A stretch of DNA of 64,000 bases, from positions 689,001 through 753,000 of the forward strand of contig NC_020291.1 of NCBI RefSeq assembly GCF_000340885.1, in the 5' to 3' direction. The first letter of the stretch is position 1. The number at the start of each line of letters is the position of its first letter. Made by a program: the position numbers and the translations under genes. Positions 46,286 to 55,328 of this stretch are shown here, in pieces. The notes beneath the pieces are model-generated. The model was not told the DNA's origin. It did no database searches and saw only the letters and a program-made list of their open reading frames with translations. This DNA comes from Clostridium saccharoperbutylacetonicum N1-4(HMT). Its GTDB lineage: Bacteria > Bacillota > Clostridia > Clostridiales > Clostridiaceae.

Positions 46286-47068
46286 ATGTCAAACATTTTA
46301 AATGAATTTTCAATGAATTTCTTCAAATTAGATGGAAAAGTAGCTGTGGTTACAGGTGGGAATACTGGACTTGGTCAAGCATATGCTGTAGCTTTAGCTA
46401 AGGCAGGAGCAGACTTAGTAATAACAACTCACGGTAGGAATTGGGAAGAAACTGCAGAATTAATTGAAAAAGAAGGAAGAAAAGTTGTATTTGTTCAAGC
46501 AGACTTGACCAATAAAGAAGATAGAAAAAATGTGGTTAAAACTGCAATTGATAACTTTGGGAAAATAGATATATTAGTAAATAATGCTGGAACTATAAGA
46601 AGAGCACCACTTTTGGAATATAAGGAAGAAGATTGGGATGCAGTTATGGATATTAATCTAAATGCTGTATATTTCTTAAGCCAAGATGTAGCTAGAATAA
46701 TGGTTGAGCAAGGATCAGGAAAGATAATTAATATTGCATCAATGTTAACATTCCAAGGTGGAAAATTTGTTCCACCGTACACGGCAAGTAAGCATGGAAT
46801 AGCAGGTATAACAAAAGCTTTTGCAAATGAGTTAGCATGTAAGAACATTCAAATAAATGCAATAGCACCAGGATATATAAAGACAGCAAATACAGAACCA
46901 ATAAGAGCTGATAAAGCAAGAAATGCAGAAATACAAGGAAGAATACCAGCAGATAGGTGGGCAGATCCCTTTGATTTAATGGGAGCAGTAGTATTCCTAG
47001 CAAGTAGAGCTTCAGATTATGTTAATGGACATGTATTAGCAGTTGATGGAGGATGGTTAGTAAGATAG
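46286..47068 (+). CDS. kduD: 2-dehydro-3-deoxy-D-gluconate 5-dehydrogenase (KduD-like SDR)
   Basis: KduD reduces 2,5-diketo-3-deoxygluconate to KDG with NADH in pectin and uronate catabolism. The 260-residue SDR has the cofactor motif VTGGNTGLGQAYAVALAKAG, the NNAG segment (ILVNNAGTIRRAPLLEY) and the catalytic SMLTFQGGKFVPPYTASKHG with YxxxK. GYIKTANTEPIRADKARNAE is typical of KduD. I start at ATG 46286, nine bases after GGAGG; longer in-frame starts from 46211 would include the operator. It is first in the kduD-kdgK-kdgA operon. Confidence 0.93.
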   Translation: MSNILNEFSMNFFKLDGKVAVVTGGNTGLGQAYAVALAKAGADLVITTHGRNWEETAELIEKEGRKVVFVQADLTNKEDRKNVVKTAIDNFGKIDILVNNAGTIRRAPLLEYKEEDWDAVMDINLNAVYFLSQDVARIMVEQGSGKIINIASMLTFQGGKFVPPYTASKHGIAGITKAFANELACKNIQINAIAPGYIKTANTEPIRADKARNAEIQGRIPADRWADPFDLMGAVVFLASRASDYVNGHVLAVDGGWLVR

Positions 47069-47131
47069 ATAATAGTTTATGTAAATGAAATTAACGATGA
47101 CCCCATATAAATTGAAAGAGGTGTATTATTA

Positions 47132-48079
47132 ATGGATGTAATAACTATAGGAGATGCAATGATTGCAATGTGTCCAAGCAAGAAAGGACCAATAATGTTT
47201 TGTGATACTTTTGAAAGAAAATTAGGAGGAGCAGAACTAAATGTTGCAATAGGTTGTGCAAGATTAGGAATTCAATCAGGATGGATAAGCAGACTTGGAA
47301 ATGATGACTTTGGAAAATATATATTAAAAACTGTAAGAGGTGAAGGTGCTGATATCTCAGAAGTTAAGCTTGTAGATGGATATCCAACATCAGTTTACTT
47401 TAGAGAAGTCTTAGCTGATGGTTCAAGCAGATCGTTTTATTATAGAGAAAAATCACCAACAAGTACTATGAAATGTGAAGACTTAAATGAAGAATATATT
47501 AAACAAGCAAAAGTACTTCATATTACAGGAGTCTTTCCTTCAATAACTAAAAATAATCAAGCTATAATATTAGAAGCAGTAAAATTAGCAAAAAAACATA
47601 ATGTGCTTGTATCTTTTGATCCTAATATTAGATTGAAAATGTGGACAAAGGAAGAAGCAAAAGCCTATATAGAAAAGCTGTTACCAGATGTAGATATTAT
47701 ATTAATTGGTGATGAAGAAATAGAAATTCTTTTAGGTGACATATCTATGGAAGCTGCAATAAAAACTTTCCATGATTATGGAATTGGAAAAGTTATTGTT
47801 AAAAAGGGAGCTAAAGGAGCACTTGGTTCAGATGGAAAAAATATTTATGAAGTAGATGCTATTAAGCCAAAAGCTTTAGTTGATACTGTAGGAGCTGGTG
47901 ACGGATTTGCAGCAGGTTTCTTAACGTCACTAGTTCAAGGCAAAACCTTAGAAGAATGTGTTAAGTTCGCTAATGCAGTTGGATCTTTAGTAGTAGGGGT
48001 TGAGGGTGATAATGAAGGCTTACCTTATTATGAAGATGTTTTAGTTCATATGGGACAATCAAAAAAAATAGAAAGATAA
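47132..48079 (+). CDS. kdgK: 2-keto-3-deoxygluconate kinase
   Basis: KdgK phosphorylates KDG to KDPG. The 315-residue product is a PfkB/ribokinase-fold enzyme with GGAELNVAIGCARLGIQSGW (residues about 32-51) and the PfkB signature DTVGAGDGFAAGFLTSLVQG near residues 251-270, containing the catalytic Asp. Position between kduD and the KDPG aldolase gene identifies the substrate better than sequence alone. RBS GAAAGAGGTG lies before ATG 47132. Confidence 0.93.
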   Translation: MDVITIGDAMIAMCPSKKGPIMFCDTFERKLGGAELNVAIGCARLGIQSGWISRLGNDDFGKYILKTVRGEGADISEVKLVDGYPTSVYFREVLADGSSRSFYYREKSPTSTMKCEDLNEEYIKQAKVLHITGVFPSITKNNQAIILEAVKLAKKHNVLVSFDPNIRLKMWTKEEAKAYIEKLLPDVDIILIGDEEIEILLGDISMEAAIKTFHDYGIGKVIVKKGAKGALGSDGKNIYEVDAIKPKALVDTVGAGDGFAAGFLTSLVQGKTLEECVKFANAVGSLVVGVEGDNEGLPYYEDVLVHMGQSKKIER

Positions 48080-48215
48080 TTAATCAGTTATGAGTTAGGA
48101 GTTGTGGAGAAATATTAGAAGAACCAGATAAAAAATTTGGATATTCACTTTTTCTTTAAAATTTCATCATTTAACTGTAAACTGTTAACTGAAATAAAAT
48201 AAATGAGGTGTAATT

Positions 48216-48842
48216 ATGTTTGAAAAAATTTATAGTACATTAAAAGAAGAAAAAGCAGTAGCTGTTATTAGAACTAGTACTTATGCTGAAGCAAAAGAAA
48301 TAAGTATAGCAGCTATTAAAGGTGGAATGAAGATTATAGAAGTAACTATGAGTGTGCCAAATGCACCTAAGTTAATAAAAGAATTAAAAGAAGAATATAA
48401 AGATGCTTGCGTTGGAGCAGGAACTGTGTTAACTAAGGATGCAGTGGATGCATGTATAGAAAATGGTGCTGAATTTATTGTTTCTCCTTGCTTAGACGAA
48501 GATGTAGTGGCTTATGCAATTCAAAGAAAAGCATTAATAATGCCAGGATTAATGACAATGTCAGAAATCAATAAAGCTCATCAATTAGGATTAAGATTCA
48601 TAAAAATATTCCCAGGTAATGTTGTTGGTAAAGGTTTGATAGGAGCAGCAAAATCAATATTCCCAGACCTTAGCATAATGCCTACAGGTGGAGTAAACAA
48701 GGAAAACATAGCTGAATGGATTAAAGGCGGAGCAGATTGTAGTGGAATCGGCAGTGATTTAAACAAGGCTTATAAAGCTAATGGCGCTGCAGGAGTTACA
48801 GAATATTGTGCTGAAGTTATGAAGAATGTGAAAAACTTATAA
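48216..48842 (+). CDS. kdgA: KDPG/KHG aldolase
   Basis: This class I aldolase splits KDPG to pyruvate and glyceraldehyde 3-phosphate. The 208-residue TIM barrel has AVAVIRTSTYAEAKEI, GMKIIEVTMSVPNAP (catalytic Glu), CVGAGTVLTKDAVDA, the Schiff-base Lys in RFIKIFPGNVVGKG (near residue 130) and IMPTGGVNKENIAEW. It completes the kdu-kdg operon. The 136-base gap before it holds AACTGT words (48174-48192) and a fragment of the second repeat family. RBS is GAGGTG before ATG 48216. Confidence 0.95.
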   Translation: MFEKIYSTLKEEKAVAVIRTSTYAEAKEISIAAIKGGMKIIEVTMSVPNAPKLIKELKEEYKDACVGAGTVLTKDAVDACIENGAEFIVSPCLDEDVVAYAIQRKALIMPGLMTMSEINKAHQLGLRFIKIFPGNVVGKGLIGAAKSIFPDLSIMPTGGVNKENIAEWIKGGADCSGIGSDLNKAYKANGAAGVTEYCAEVMKNVKNL

Positions 48843-48850
48843 AAATTAAA

Positions 48851-48897
48851 AAACTAAAGAAACTTAAATTATTTTTAAGTCCTTTAGTTTTTTTTTT
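48851..48897 (+). terminator. Intrinsic terminator of the kdu-kdg operon
   Basis: AACTAAAGAAACTTAAA pairs with TTTAAGTCCTTTAGTT (one internal mismatch region), followed by a run of nine or more T. Confidence 0.88.
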
Positions 48898-49020
48898 GTG
48901 TAGAAATTTATTTAATATATTTCAATTATCAAATTTCAATTCTAAATTACCAGTTAATGATGAAATCTCTTTAGGATTTCTTGAATTGAAATGCACAATT
49001 AAAAATTGGAAATAAATAAA

Positions 49021-49875
49021 TCAATTCAGACTAAAAGTTGAATATTTTTTAGGTGATACACCAACAGCTTTTTTAAAGGCTTTTAAAAAGTTGCTATAAT
49101 CATTAAAACCGCATTGAATATAGACATCATTGATGCTTAGAGCATTAGAAAGGAGAGCTTTAGCAATAGAGATTCTTCTTGCAGTAATATATTTATTTAT
49201 AGTAGTACCAGTGGCTAATTTGAAAATTCTGCAAATATAGGATTCACTTAAAAAAAAGTGATCTGCTAAATGTTTTACAGTAATATTTTCTGATACATTG
49301 TCATTGATATAACGAATTATTTCTTGAATTTGATTGTTATATTTATAATATGATGATAATGAATCTTTATTATCTACAAATATTTTAGTAAAATTGGTTA
49401 TCAATTCTATAAAACTAGAATATTCAATCATATCAGCACCAAATCCATCAGCACTAATAATTTTATTTATAAAATATATAAATCTGTTTTGTTGTTCTTT
49501 GTTAAGTTGAATCTTATGGCTAAAGTTTTCATCACGATGTGTAAAACAATAACTTAAATCTGTTTTATTAGAAGAAATAGCTTTTAAAAAATCTGGATGA
49601 ATAGAAATTACTATACGCTCATGAATCATCTTATTTATTTGAGAAACATAGTGGCTCTCAAATTGATTTATAACAAATAAATCTCCAGGATTAATATCGT
49701 AGAGTTTATTATCAATCAAAAATTGCTTTCCACCAGAAATAGAATAATAAACTTCGTAACAATCATGGATATGGATAGACATTGTTTCTTCCTCAGTATG
49801 TAAGTGTGCAATTGAAAAATACTTGTTTTCTATACAATTATTAATAGATTCTTTGCAGGATGTAAATTCTTTCAT
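49021..49875 (-). CDS. AraC-family regulator with cupin sensor
   Basis: The 284-residue regulator has an N-terminal cupin-like sugar-sensing domain (HIHDCYEVYYSISGGKQFLI near residues 31-50, followed by INPGDLFVINQFESHYV) and two C-terminal AraC helix-turn-helix motifs (ITVKHLADHFFLSESYICRI near 196-215, then SINDVYIQCGFNDYSNFLKA). It is divergent from the DhuD-DhuI-like pair across a gap of 493 bases interrupted by repeat copy C. By position it is the likely activator of that pair or of the kdu-kdg operon (inference). Confidence 0.92.
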   Translation of the reverse strand: MKEFTSCKESINNCIENKYFSIAHLHTEEETMSIHIHDCYEVYYSISGGKQFLIDNKLYDINPGDLFVINQFESHYVSQINKMIHERIVISIHPDFLKAISSNKTDLSYCFTHRDENFSHKIQLNKEQQNRFIYFINKIISADGFGADMIEYSSFIELITNFTKIFVDNKDSLSSYYKYNNQIQEIIRYINDNVSENITVKHLADHFFLSESYICRIFKLATGTTINKYITARRISIAKALLSNALSINDVYIQCGFNDYSNFLKAFKKAVGVSPKKYSTFSLN

Positions 49876-49936
49876 ATTTGTTACCTCACTAATTAGTATG
49901 TAAGTGTTAGTTTAACATTTAGTATTTGTTTTAAGT

Positions 49937-50241
49937 ATAGATATCCCAATTAATAATCAAACTTATAGACGGAATATAAATCTATTATTGAGAAATTATA
50001 ATCGTAACACTACACTAGAAATCCGATATATTTTTCTGGAACAGGCATATGAAATTGAGCTGTTGAAGGTTATTGATGGGAGCTTGTTTCATTTCAGCTT
50101 GTCAAGATTTTATATCTGGAACACGCTGAAATGACGATAAGCTCACATTTAGAACCTTCCAGCGAAAATTTCATTAGTCCTGCAGAAGACAAATATATTG
50201 GATTTCGGTAAGTTACCACATAAGTCTAATTAATGCTTTGT
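49937..50241 (-). repeat. Folded MITE-like repeat, copy C (inverted relative to A, B, D)
   Basis: It begins TATAGATATCCC and ends TATATCTATA. The sequence is the reverse complement of the family core (AGAACCTTCCAGCGAAAATT, ATGAAATTGAGCTGTTGAAG). It is inserted in the promoter region between the AraC gene and the dhuD-like gene. Confidence 0.87.
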
Positions 50242-50368
50242 ATATCTATATTATAATTATTACTTCAATATTTGCAATATTTTAGAGAAAATATAACAAG
50301 AAATAGTAAAAGTATGAGAGTATAATTAGAATATAATATAAATAGTATCAATTTAGGAGGAAGATTTC

Positions 50369-51172
50369 ATGGATATAATTAAGAATTTTTCATTAGAAGG
50401 AAAAATAGCATTAGTAACAGGAGCATCATATGGTATTGGATTTGCCATTGCAAAATCATATGGACAAGCAGGAGCTACAGTTGTTTTTAACGATATTAAC
50501 CAAGAATTAGTTAATAAGGGATTAGAAGCTTATGCTGCAGAAGGAATAAAAGCTCATGGATATGTATGTGATGTTACAGATGAAGAAGCAGTACAAGCAT
50601 TAGTTGCTAAAATAGAAAAAGAAGTTGGAGTTATTGATATTCTTGTTAACAATGCAGGAATAATTAAGAGAATTCCAATGCTTGAGATGAAGGCAGCAGA
50701 TTTTAGACAAGTTATAGATGTAGATTTAAATGCTCCATTTATAGTTTCTAAGGCAGTAATACCTGGAATGATTAAAAAAGGGCATGGAAAAATAATTAAC
50801 ATTTGTTCTATGATGAGTGAATTAGGAAGAGAAACAGTTTCAGCTTATGCAGCAGCTAAAGGTGGACTTAAGATGTTAACTAGAAACATAGCATCTGAAT
50901 ACGGTGAATATAATATCCAATGTAACGGAATTGGGCCTGGATATATAGCTACACCACAAACAGCACCACTTAGAGAAGTTCAACCAGATGGATCTAAGCA
51001 CCCATTTGATCAATTTATAATTGCAAAAACTCCAGCTGCACGTTGGGGAACAGCAGAAGATTTAACAGGGCCAGCAATATTCTTAGCTTCTGATGCATCA
51101 GACTTTGTAAATGGTCACGTATTATATGTAGATGGTGGAATCTTAGCTTATATTGGAAAACAACCACAATAA
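50369..51172 (+). CDS. DhuD-like SDR (annotated family: gluconate 5-dehydrogenase)
   Basis: The 267-residue SDR has the cofactor motif VTGASYGIGFAIAKSYGQAG, NNAG (ILVNNAGIIKRIPMLEM) and catalytic Tyr-Lys in SAYAAAKGGLKML; the C-terminal VLYVDGGILAYIGKQPQ is typical of the IdnO/Gno subgroup. In streptococci and lactobacilli a member of this subgroup (DhuD) reduces DK-II, the keto form derived from unsaturated hexuronates, to KDG, and its gene sits beside an RpiB-like isomerase gene, as here. I favour that role over gluconate 5-dehydrogenase. RBS AGGAGGAAG precedes ATG 50369. Confidence 0.82.
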   Translation: MDIIKNFSLEGKIALVTGASYGIGFAIAKSYGQAGATVVFNDINQELVNKGLEAYAAEGIKAHGYVCDVTDEEAVQALVAKIEKEVGVIDILVNNAGIIKRIPMLEMKAADFRQVIDVDLNAPFIVSKAVIPGMIKKGHGKIINICSMMSELGRETVSAYAAAKGGLKMLTRNIASEYGEYNIQCNGIGPGYIATPQTAPLREVQPDGSKHPFDQFIIAKTPAARWGTAEDLTGPAIFLASDASDFVNGHVLYVDGGILAYIGKQPQ

Positions 51173-51188
51173 TATAGGGGGAAGTAAG

Positions 51189-51824
51189 ATGAAGATAGCT
51201 TTAATAAATGAAAATAGTCAAGCAAGTAAGAATCCAATGATATATGAAACATTAAAAAAGGTAGTAGAACCAAAAGGTCATGAAGTATTTAACTATGGAA
51301 TGTATGGTGTAGAAGGAGAAGCACAATTAACATATGTTCAAAATGGTATCTTAGCAGCAATTTTATTAAATTCAGGAGCAGCTGATTATATAATAACAGG
51401 ATGTGGAACTGGAGAAGGTGCAATGTTAGCTTGCAACTCATTCCCAGGAGTATTATGTGGTCACGTAGTAGATCCTTCAGATGCATATATGTTTGCACAA
51501 ATTAATGATGGAAATGCAATAGCATTACCATTTGCAAAAGGATTTGGATGGGGTGCTGAATTAAATCTTGAATATATATTTGAAAAGTTATTCCAAGGTG
51601 AAAGTGGACAAGGATATCCAAAAGATAGAGTTATTCCTGAACAAAGAAATAAGAAAATATTAGATGAAGTTAAAAAAGTTACACATAAGGATATGGTAAC
51701 AATTTTAAAGGAAATAGATCAAGATTTATTAAAGGGTGCAGTAAGCGGAGAAAAGTTCCAAGAGTATTTCTTTAATAATTGTAAATGCAAAGAAATAGAA
51801 GCTTATATTAAAAGCATATTATAA
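51189..51824 (+). CDS. RpiB/LacAB-family isomerase, probable DhuI
   Basis: The 211-residue protein is an RpiB/LacA/LacB-like sugar isomerase: MKIALINENSQASKNPMIYE, the catalytic-region GCGTGEGAMLACNSFPGV near residues 77-94, then CGHVVDPSDAYMFAQINDGN. It is longer than RpiB (about 150 residues), with a C-terminal extension of about 60 residues, as in DhuI. DhuI isomerises 4-deoxy-L-threo-5-hexosulose uronate, replacing the unrelated KduI. I start at ATG 51189 (RBS GGGGGAAG), 16 bases after the dhuD-like stop; an upstream start at 51153 would overlap that gene. Confidence 0.82.
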   Translation: MKIALINENSQASKNPMIYETLKKVVEPKGHEVFNYGMYGVEGEAQLTYVQNGILAAILLNSGAADYIITGCGTGEGAMLACNSFPGVLCGHVVDPSDAYMFAQINDGNAIALPFAKGFGWGAELNLEYIFEKLFQGESGQGYPKDRVIPEQRNKKILDEVKKVTHKDMVTILKEIDQDLLKGAVSGEKFQEYFFNNCKCKEIEAYIKSIL

Positions 51825-51935
51825 AAACAATTGGAACTATATTGGAAAGTATAAGTTGCTAGGATTGCTTAGTTGATGCAATATGCTTTGCAGATTCTAA
51901 TAATGGATACTCCAATGCCTAAAAACTGATATATT

Positions 51936-51977
51936 TTAAAGGACTAGAAGTTTTTTACACTAGTCCTTTTATTTTTT
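51936..51977. terminator. Intrinsic terminator after the dhuI-like gene
   Basis: AAAGGACTAG pairs with CTAGTCCTTT around AAGTTTTTTACA, followed by TATTTTTT. Confidence 0.82.
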
Positions 51978-52069
51978 CTCATTGCTCTTTTTATATTTTG
52001 CACTACAACCAAGAAGTTGGTAAATCTCAAAAAGATTGATTTTAACTATTCTCAAGCCTTACTTTTTTA

Positions 52070-52645
52070 TCAAGTGATAGCGATGCTGTAGAGAATTTTT
52101 TCTACTTCTTGAATTAATTTTTCTTCCGATATTTTCTTTTTTTGCATGAGCCACCATCCGATCGTGTGAATTATTGCACCAGTGAAAAAAGATGCGACTA
52201 TTTCAGGAGATGCGGGCACAGCAATGCCTTTTTTTATACCAATTTTAATTTTATCTGTAATATCAAAAATAATTTGTTCTGAAAGTATGTCAAGAAGTGT
52301 AGAAAGTAAATTACTACCTAATACCATATGGACAAATTGTTCATGTTCTCTTAAAAAATTCAAAATATGATGAATAATGCTGATATAAAAAGAATATGAG
52401 GCTATATAATCCGCTGAAGCAGGATTTATTGCATCAAAATCAGTTTGTAGCTGACAAACAAAAAAACGAAAAAACTCATATTTATCTGCAAAGTGCTTAT
52501 AAAATGTTGTTCTTCGAATCATTGCTTTTTTACATAATTCATTTACTGTTATATCTTCAAAATGTTTCTCACTCATAAGCTGCAAAAAAGCTTCTGTTAA
52601 TGATTTATATGTACGGATAATCCGTAAGTCATATTTATCTTTCAT
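52070..52645 (-). CDS. TetR/AcrR-family regulator
   Basis: The 191-residue repressor has the TetR helix-turn-helix ITVNELCKKAMIRRTTFYKH (near residues 31-50, continuing FADKYEFF) and a helical ligand domain with hydrophobic C-terminal helices (TGAIIHTIGWWLMQKK). It is divergent from the OYE-amidohydrolase genes, and a GAAACA/TGTTTC inverted repeat lies between them. Arginine codons include CGG and CGT, unlike the AGA-dominated core genes, consistent with a shared foreign origin with those genes. The effector is unknown. Confidence 0.9.
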   Translation of the reverse strand: MKDKYDLRIIRTYKSLTEAFLQLMSEKHFEDITVNELCKKAMIRRTTFYKHFADKYEFFRFFVCQLQTDFDAINPASADYIASYSFYISIIHHILNFLREHEQFVHMVLGSNLLSTLLDILSEQIIFDITDKIKIGIKKGIAVPASPEIVASFFTGAIIHTIGWWLMQKKKISEEKLIQEVEKILYSIAIT

Positions 52646-52661
52646 TTTATTCTCCTTTTCG

Positions 52662-52686
52662 GAAACAGATTAGTATAGGTTGTTTC
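52662..52686. promoter_or_regulatory. Candidate TetR operator
   Basis: GAAACA (52662-52667) and TGTTTC (52681-52686) form an inverted repeat with a 13-base spacer, centred between the divergent TetR and OYE genes. Confidence 0.45.
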
Positions 52687-52801
52687 TTATCTATCAAAAC
52701 TAGTTGATTTGACCGTTGAATTGATAATAGAAATATTCTACACTTAAAAATATCACATGTCAATTATTAACACATGTTGATAAATAAGGGAGGTAAGGCA
52801 A

Positions 52802-54193
52802 ATGAACACAAGTGCATTATTTGAGCCAATTCAAATTGGCAATGTAGAATTGAAAAACAGGATTGCGATGTCACCAATGAATATGGGCTACACAGGGTCG
52901 GAAGGTTATGCAAGTGAGGAATCAAATGCATGGTATGCGACTAGGGCAAGAGGAGGCTTTGGCCTTATCATTACAGAATGTGTAGTAGCAAATCCTTATC
53001 CATGGCGTGGCAGTGATTCACTTAATCCCCTATTATGTGACAGTCAAAAGAAATACCGCTATTTAAGCCAAATGGCCGATGTTATTCATTCATATAAGGG
53101 GACGAAAGTGTTTATGCAGCTTTCTCCAGGTTGGGGACGGCAAGGGCATCCGGATATGGTGCATGAGGGCATTGCTTCTGGAGCTCCTTCAGCCATTCCT
53201 ATGGAAACAGATTTGCGTAATCTAAACAATGGTTGGGCTAAACAGCTTAAAAGAGTCGGTATAACTCTGATTGATGAGCTTGGAGGCATTGAAAAATTCA
53301 AGAGCCTTAGTGATGAAGAGTATGAGGATGTAAAAACCATGGCCTTTAGTTACTTAAAAAAGAATGCTCCAGAACTTTTTCATGCACTTAAAGGAGATAT
53401 TCCACGAGAACTTACTATTGAAGAAATAGAGAAGATGGAGGAATTCATGGTGGAGCAGGCCTGTGCTGTTTATAAGCTGGGATATGATGGTGTAGAACTC
53501 CATACGCCTCACGGATATCTTATGCATCAATTCTTGTCACCACGATCTAATCATCGTACAGACTTGTATGGTGGAAGCACTGAAAATCGTGCGCGTATAG
53601 TTACAAATATTATTGAGCGTATTAGAAAAAAAGTTGGTCCGGAAAAAGTATTGGGTTGTCGTCTTTCTGGTGATGAGTTGATGCGAGGTGGTTTAGAGCA
53701 TGAAGAAGTTTGCAAGCTTATCAAAATTTTTACTGATGCAGGCGCAAATTATTTTAATGTATCACAAGGCTGTTATGAAAATCCTGGAGCAGGATTCGCA
53801 CCTGATGGTGAAAATGACTTTACACATTGGTCACCTGGTTTTAAAAAGGCCAGCGGAGGATTGCCGGTAATCACACCAAATTTTATTAATCCGGAAACGG
53901 CAGTTGAAGCAATTGAGAGTGGAATGACCGACATTATTTCATTGGGCCGTCAATCTATTGCTGATCCTTACTGGCCTGCAAAGGTGAAAGCTGGACGTTG
54001 TGAAGATATTGTAAAATGCATTCGCTGTCAGCAATGCTACATGAATTTGTTTGAGTCCCGTTGGATTCGTTGTGCTACGAACCCTACCGCAGGTTTTGAA
54101 AAGTATTATCCAGAGCTTTGGCAGGATGATGGTTTAATGGATGTACGTGCAAAAAAATTTATGGATAAACGAGAAGGTTTATCCCTCATATAA
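52802..54193 (+). CDS. Old Yellow Enzyme-type flavin/Fe-S oxidoreductase without FAD domain
   Basis: The 463-residue protein has an OYE barrel (LFEPIQIGNVELKNRIAMSP at the start, DGVELHTPHGYLMHQFLSPR with the catalytic-type His, NHRTDLYGGSTENRAR) and a C-terminal 4Fe-4S motif CIRCQQC followed 11 residues later by C, as in dienoyl-CoA reductases and BaiCD/enoate reductases, though those have CX2CX3C. It stops before the usual FAD/NAD domain. About 65 extra residues (near 138-200) are inserted before RELTIEEIEKMEEF. CGT/CGA arginine codons and higher GC mark it as atypical here. The substrate is unknown; reduction of an activated C=C bond is likely. Confidence 0.88.
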   Translation: MNTSALFEPIQIGNVELKNRIAMSPMNMGYTGSEGYASEESNAWYATRARGGFGLIITECVVANPYPWRGSDSLNPLLCDSQKKYRYLSQMADVIHSYKGTKVFMQLSPGWGRQGHPDMVHEGIASGAPSAIPMETDLRNLNNGWAKQLKRVGITLIDELGGIEKFKSLSDEEYEDVKTMAFSYLKKNAPELFHALKGDIPRELTIEEIEKMEEFMVEQACAVYKLGYDGVELHTPHGYLMHQFLSPRSNHRTDLYGGSTENRARIVTNIIERIRKKVGPEKVLGCRLSGDELMRGGLEHEEVCKLIKIFTDAGANYFNVSQGCYENPGAGFAPDGENDFTHWSPGFKKASGGLPVITPNFINPETAVEAIESGMTDIISLGRQSIADPYWPAKVKAGRCEDIVKCIRCQQCYMNLFESRWIRCATNPTAGFEKYYPELWQDDGLMDVRAKKFMDKREGLSLI

Positions 54194-54209
54194 GAAAGGA
54201 GCGACTAAA

Positions 54210-55220
54210 ATGAGCGAAAAATATTTTGATGATGGTTTCTTTAAAATAGATCCAGAATGCCATTTAATGGGCAATATGGAACCGATTAATCACTTTCCAG
54301 GCGTGAAAATGTGGTGGCAATCAATTGATAGTGCTACACGTCCCATATTACAAGGGTCACCGAAAGAGCTTCAAGATATGCTGGAACCTTGGGAATTTCA
54401 AAAAAATACGGATCCTGAAAATATTATCCGCGCAATGGATAAATACGGTGTGGATATTGCATGTCTTCTACCTGAATCAATGATGGATACTACGGGATAT
54501 TCCAGTCGTTGGTGCACAAATGGTGCTACATGGGAGGTTGTTCAAAAACATCCCGACCGTTTTATCATTGAGCCGAATCTTTCTCCTATTAAACATAGAG
54601 GAGTAGATAATGCTATATGGGAGATGGAATATTGGGTAGAGCGTGGTGCTAAGATATTTAAATACTATCCGCCAGAGGATACCTATATTAATGATCCAGA
54701 GTTATGGCCATTTTATAAGAGGGCTGAAGAATTAGGCATCGTGTTAGACATTCACACAGGTTTTTCATGGGTACCACCTGGAAAGAGCAAACATTGCCTG
54801 CCTATACAGCTTGATGATGTTGCTCGTGATTTCCCAAACTTAAAGCTTGTAGCCTTTCACATGGGGTATCCATATTGTGATGATCTCAATATGGTAGCAA
54901 TGGGACATCCTAATGTGTATTTATGTTTGAGTCTGCTTGTACCTTGGGCAATAACTGCACCATATAAATTTGGAAAAATCCTTGGAGAAGCAATGCGATT
55001 TGTAGGACCAGACCGTATTATTTGGGGGACAGACAGTGCAGGATTTGGTGCTCAGATTGGTGCAGCAGTGATGGGATTGCGCAACTTCCAAATACCTGAT
55101 GAATTACAATGGCAATATGGTTATTTACCTTTATCCGATGAGGACAAACACAAGATTTTTGGAGGTAATCTAGCTGAACTGTTAGGGATTGATTCCACTG
55201 TACGACGTATCAGCAAATGA
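54210..55220 (+). CDS. Amidohydrolase_2 (ACMSD-like) family protein
   Basis: The 336-residue TIM-barrel protein belongs to the amidohydrolase-2 group, which includes metal-dependent decarboxylases and lactonases. Conserved pieces are VLDIHTGFSW (near 184-193), LKLVAFHMGYPY near 212-223, and WGTDSAGF near 276-283. The usual N-terminal DxHxH reads IDPECHLMG here, so one metal ligand position differs. I start at ATG 54210 behind AAGAAAGGAG, 16 bases after the OYE gene. Codon use matches the OYE gene. Coupling to the OYE suggests a two-step ring reduction and hydrolysis or decarboxylation (inference). Confidence 0.85.
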   Translation: MSEKYFDDGFFKIDPECHLMGNMEPINHFPGVKMWWQSIDSATRPILQGSPKELQDMLEPWEFQKNTDPENIIRAMDKYGVDIACLLPESMMDTTGYSSRWCTNGATWEVVQKHPDRFIIEPNLSPIKHRGVDNAIWEMEYWVERGAKIFKYYPPEDTYINDPELWPFYKRAEELGIVLDIHTGFSWVPPGKSKHCLPIQLDDVARDFPNLKLVAFHMGYPYCDDLNMVAMGHPNVYLCLSLLVPWAITAPYKFGKILGEAMRFVGPDRIIWGTDSAGFGAQIGAAVMGLRNFQIPDELQWQYGYLPLSDEDKHKIFGGNLAELLGIDSTVRRISK

Positions 55221-55328
55221 TGGTGAGTTCTATATTAAATGGTAAGATGAAAAGTTGTAATTATGTAGTTTTATAGTGGGTCGCAAAAGACGGGCTTGAA
55301 ATTAAATTTTATGAAAGGAGATAAAAAA

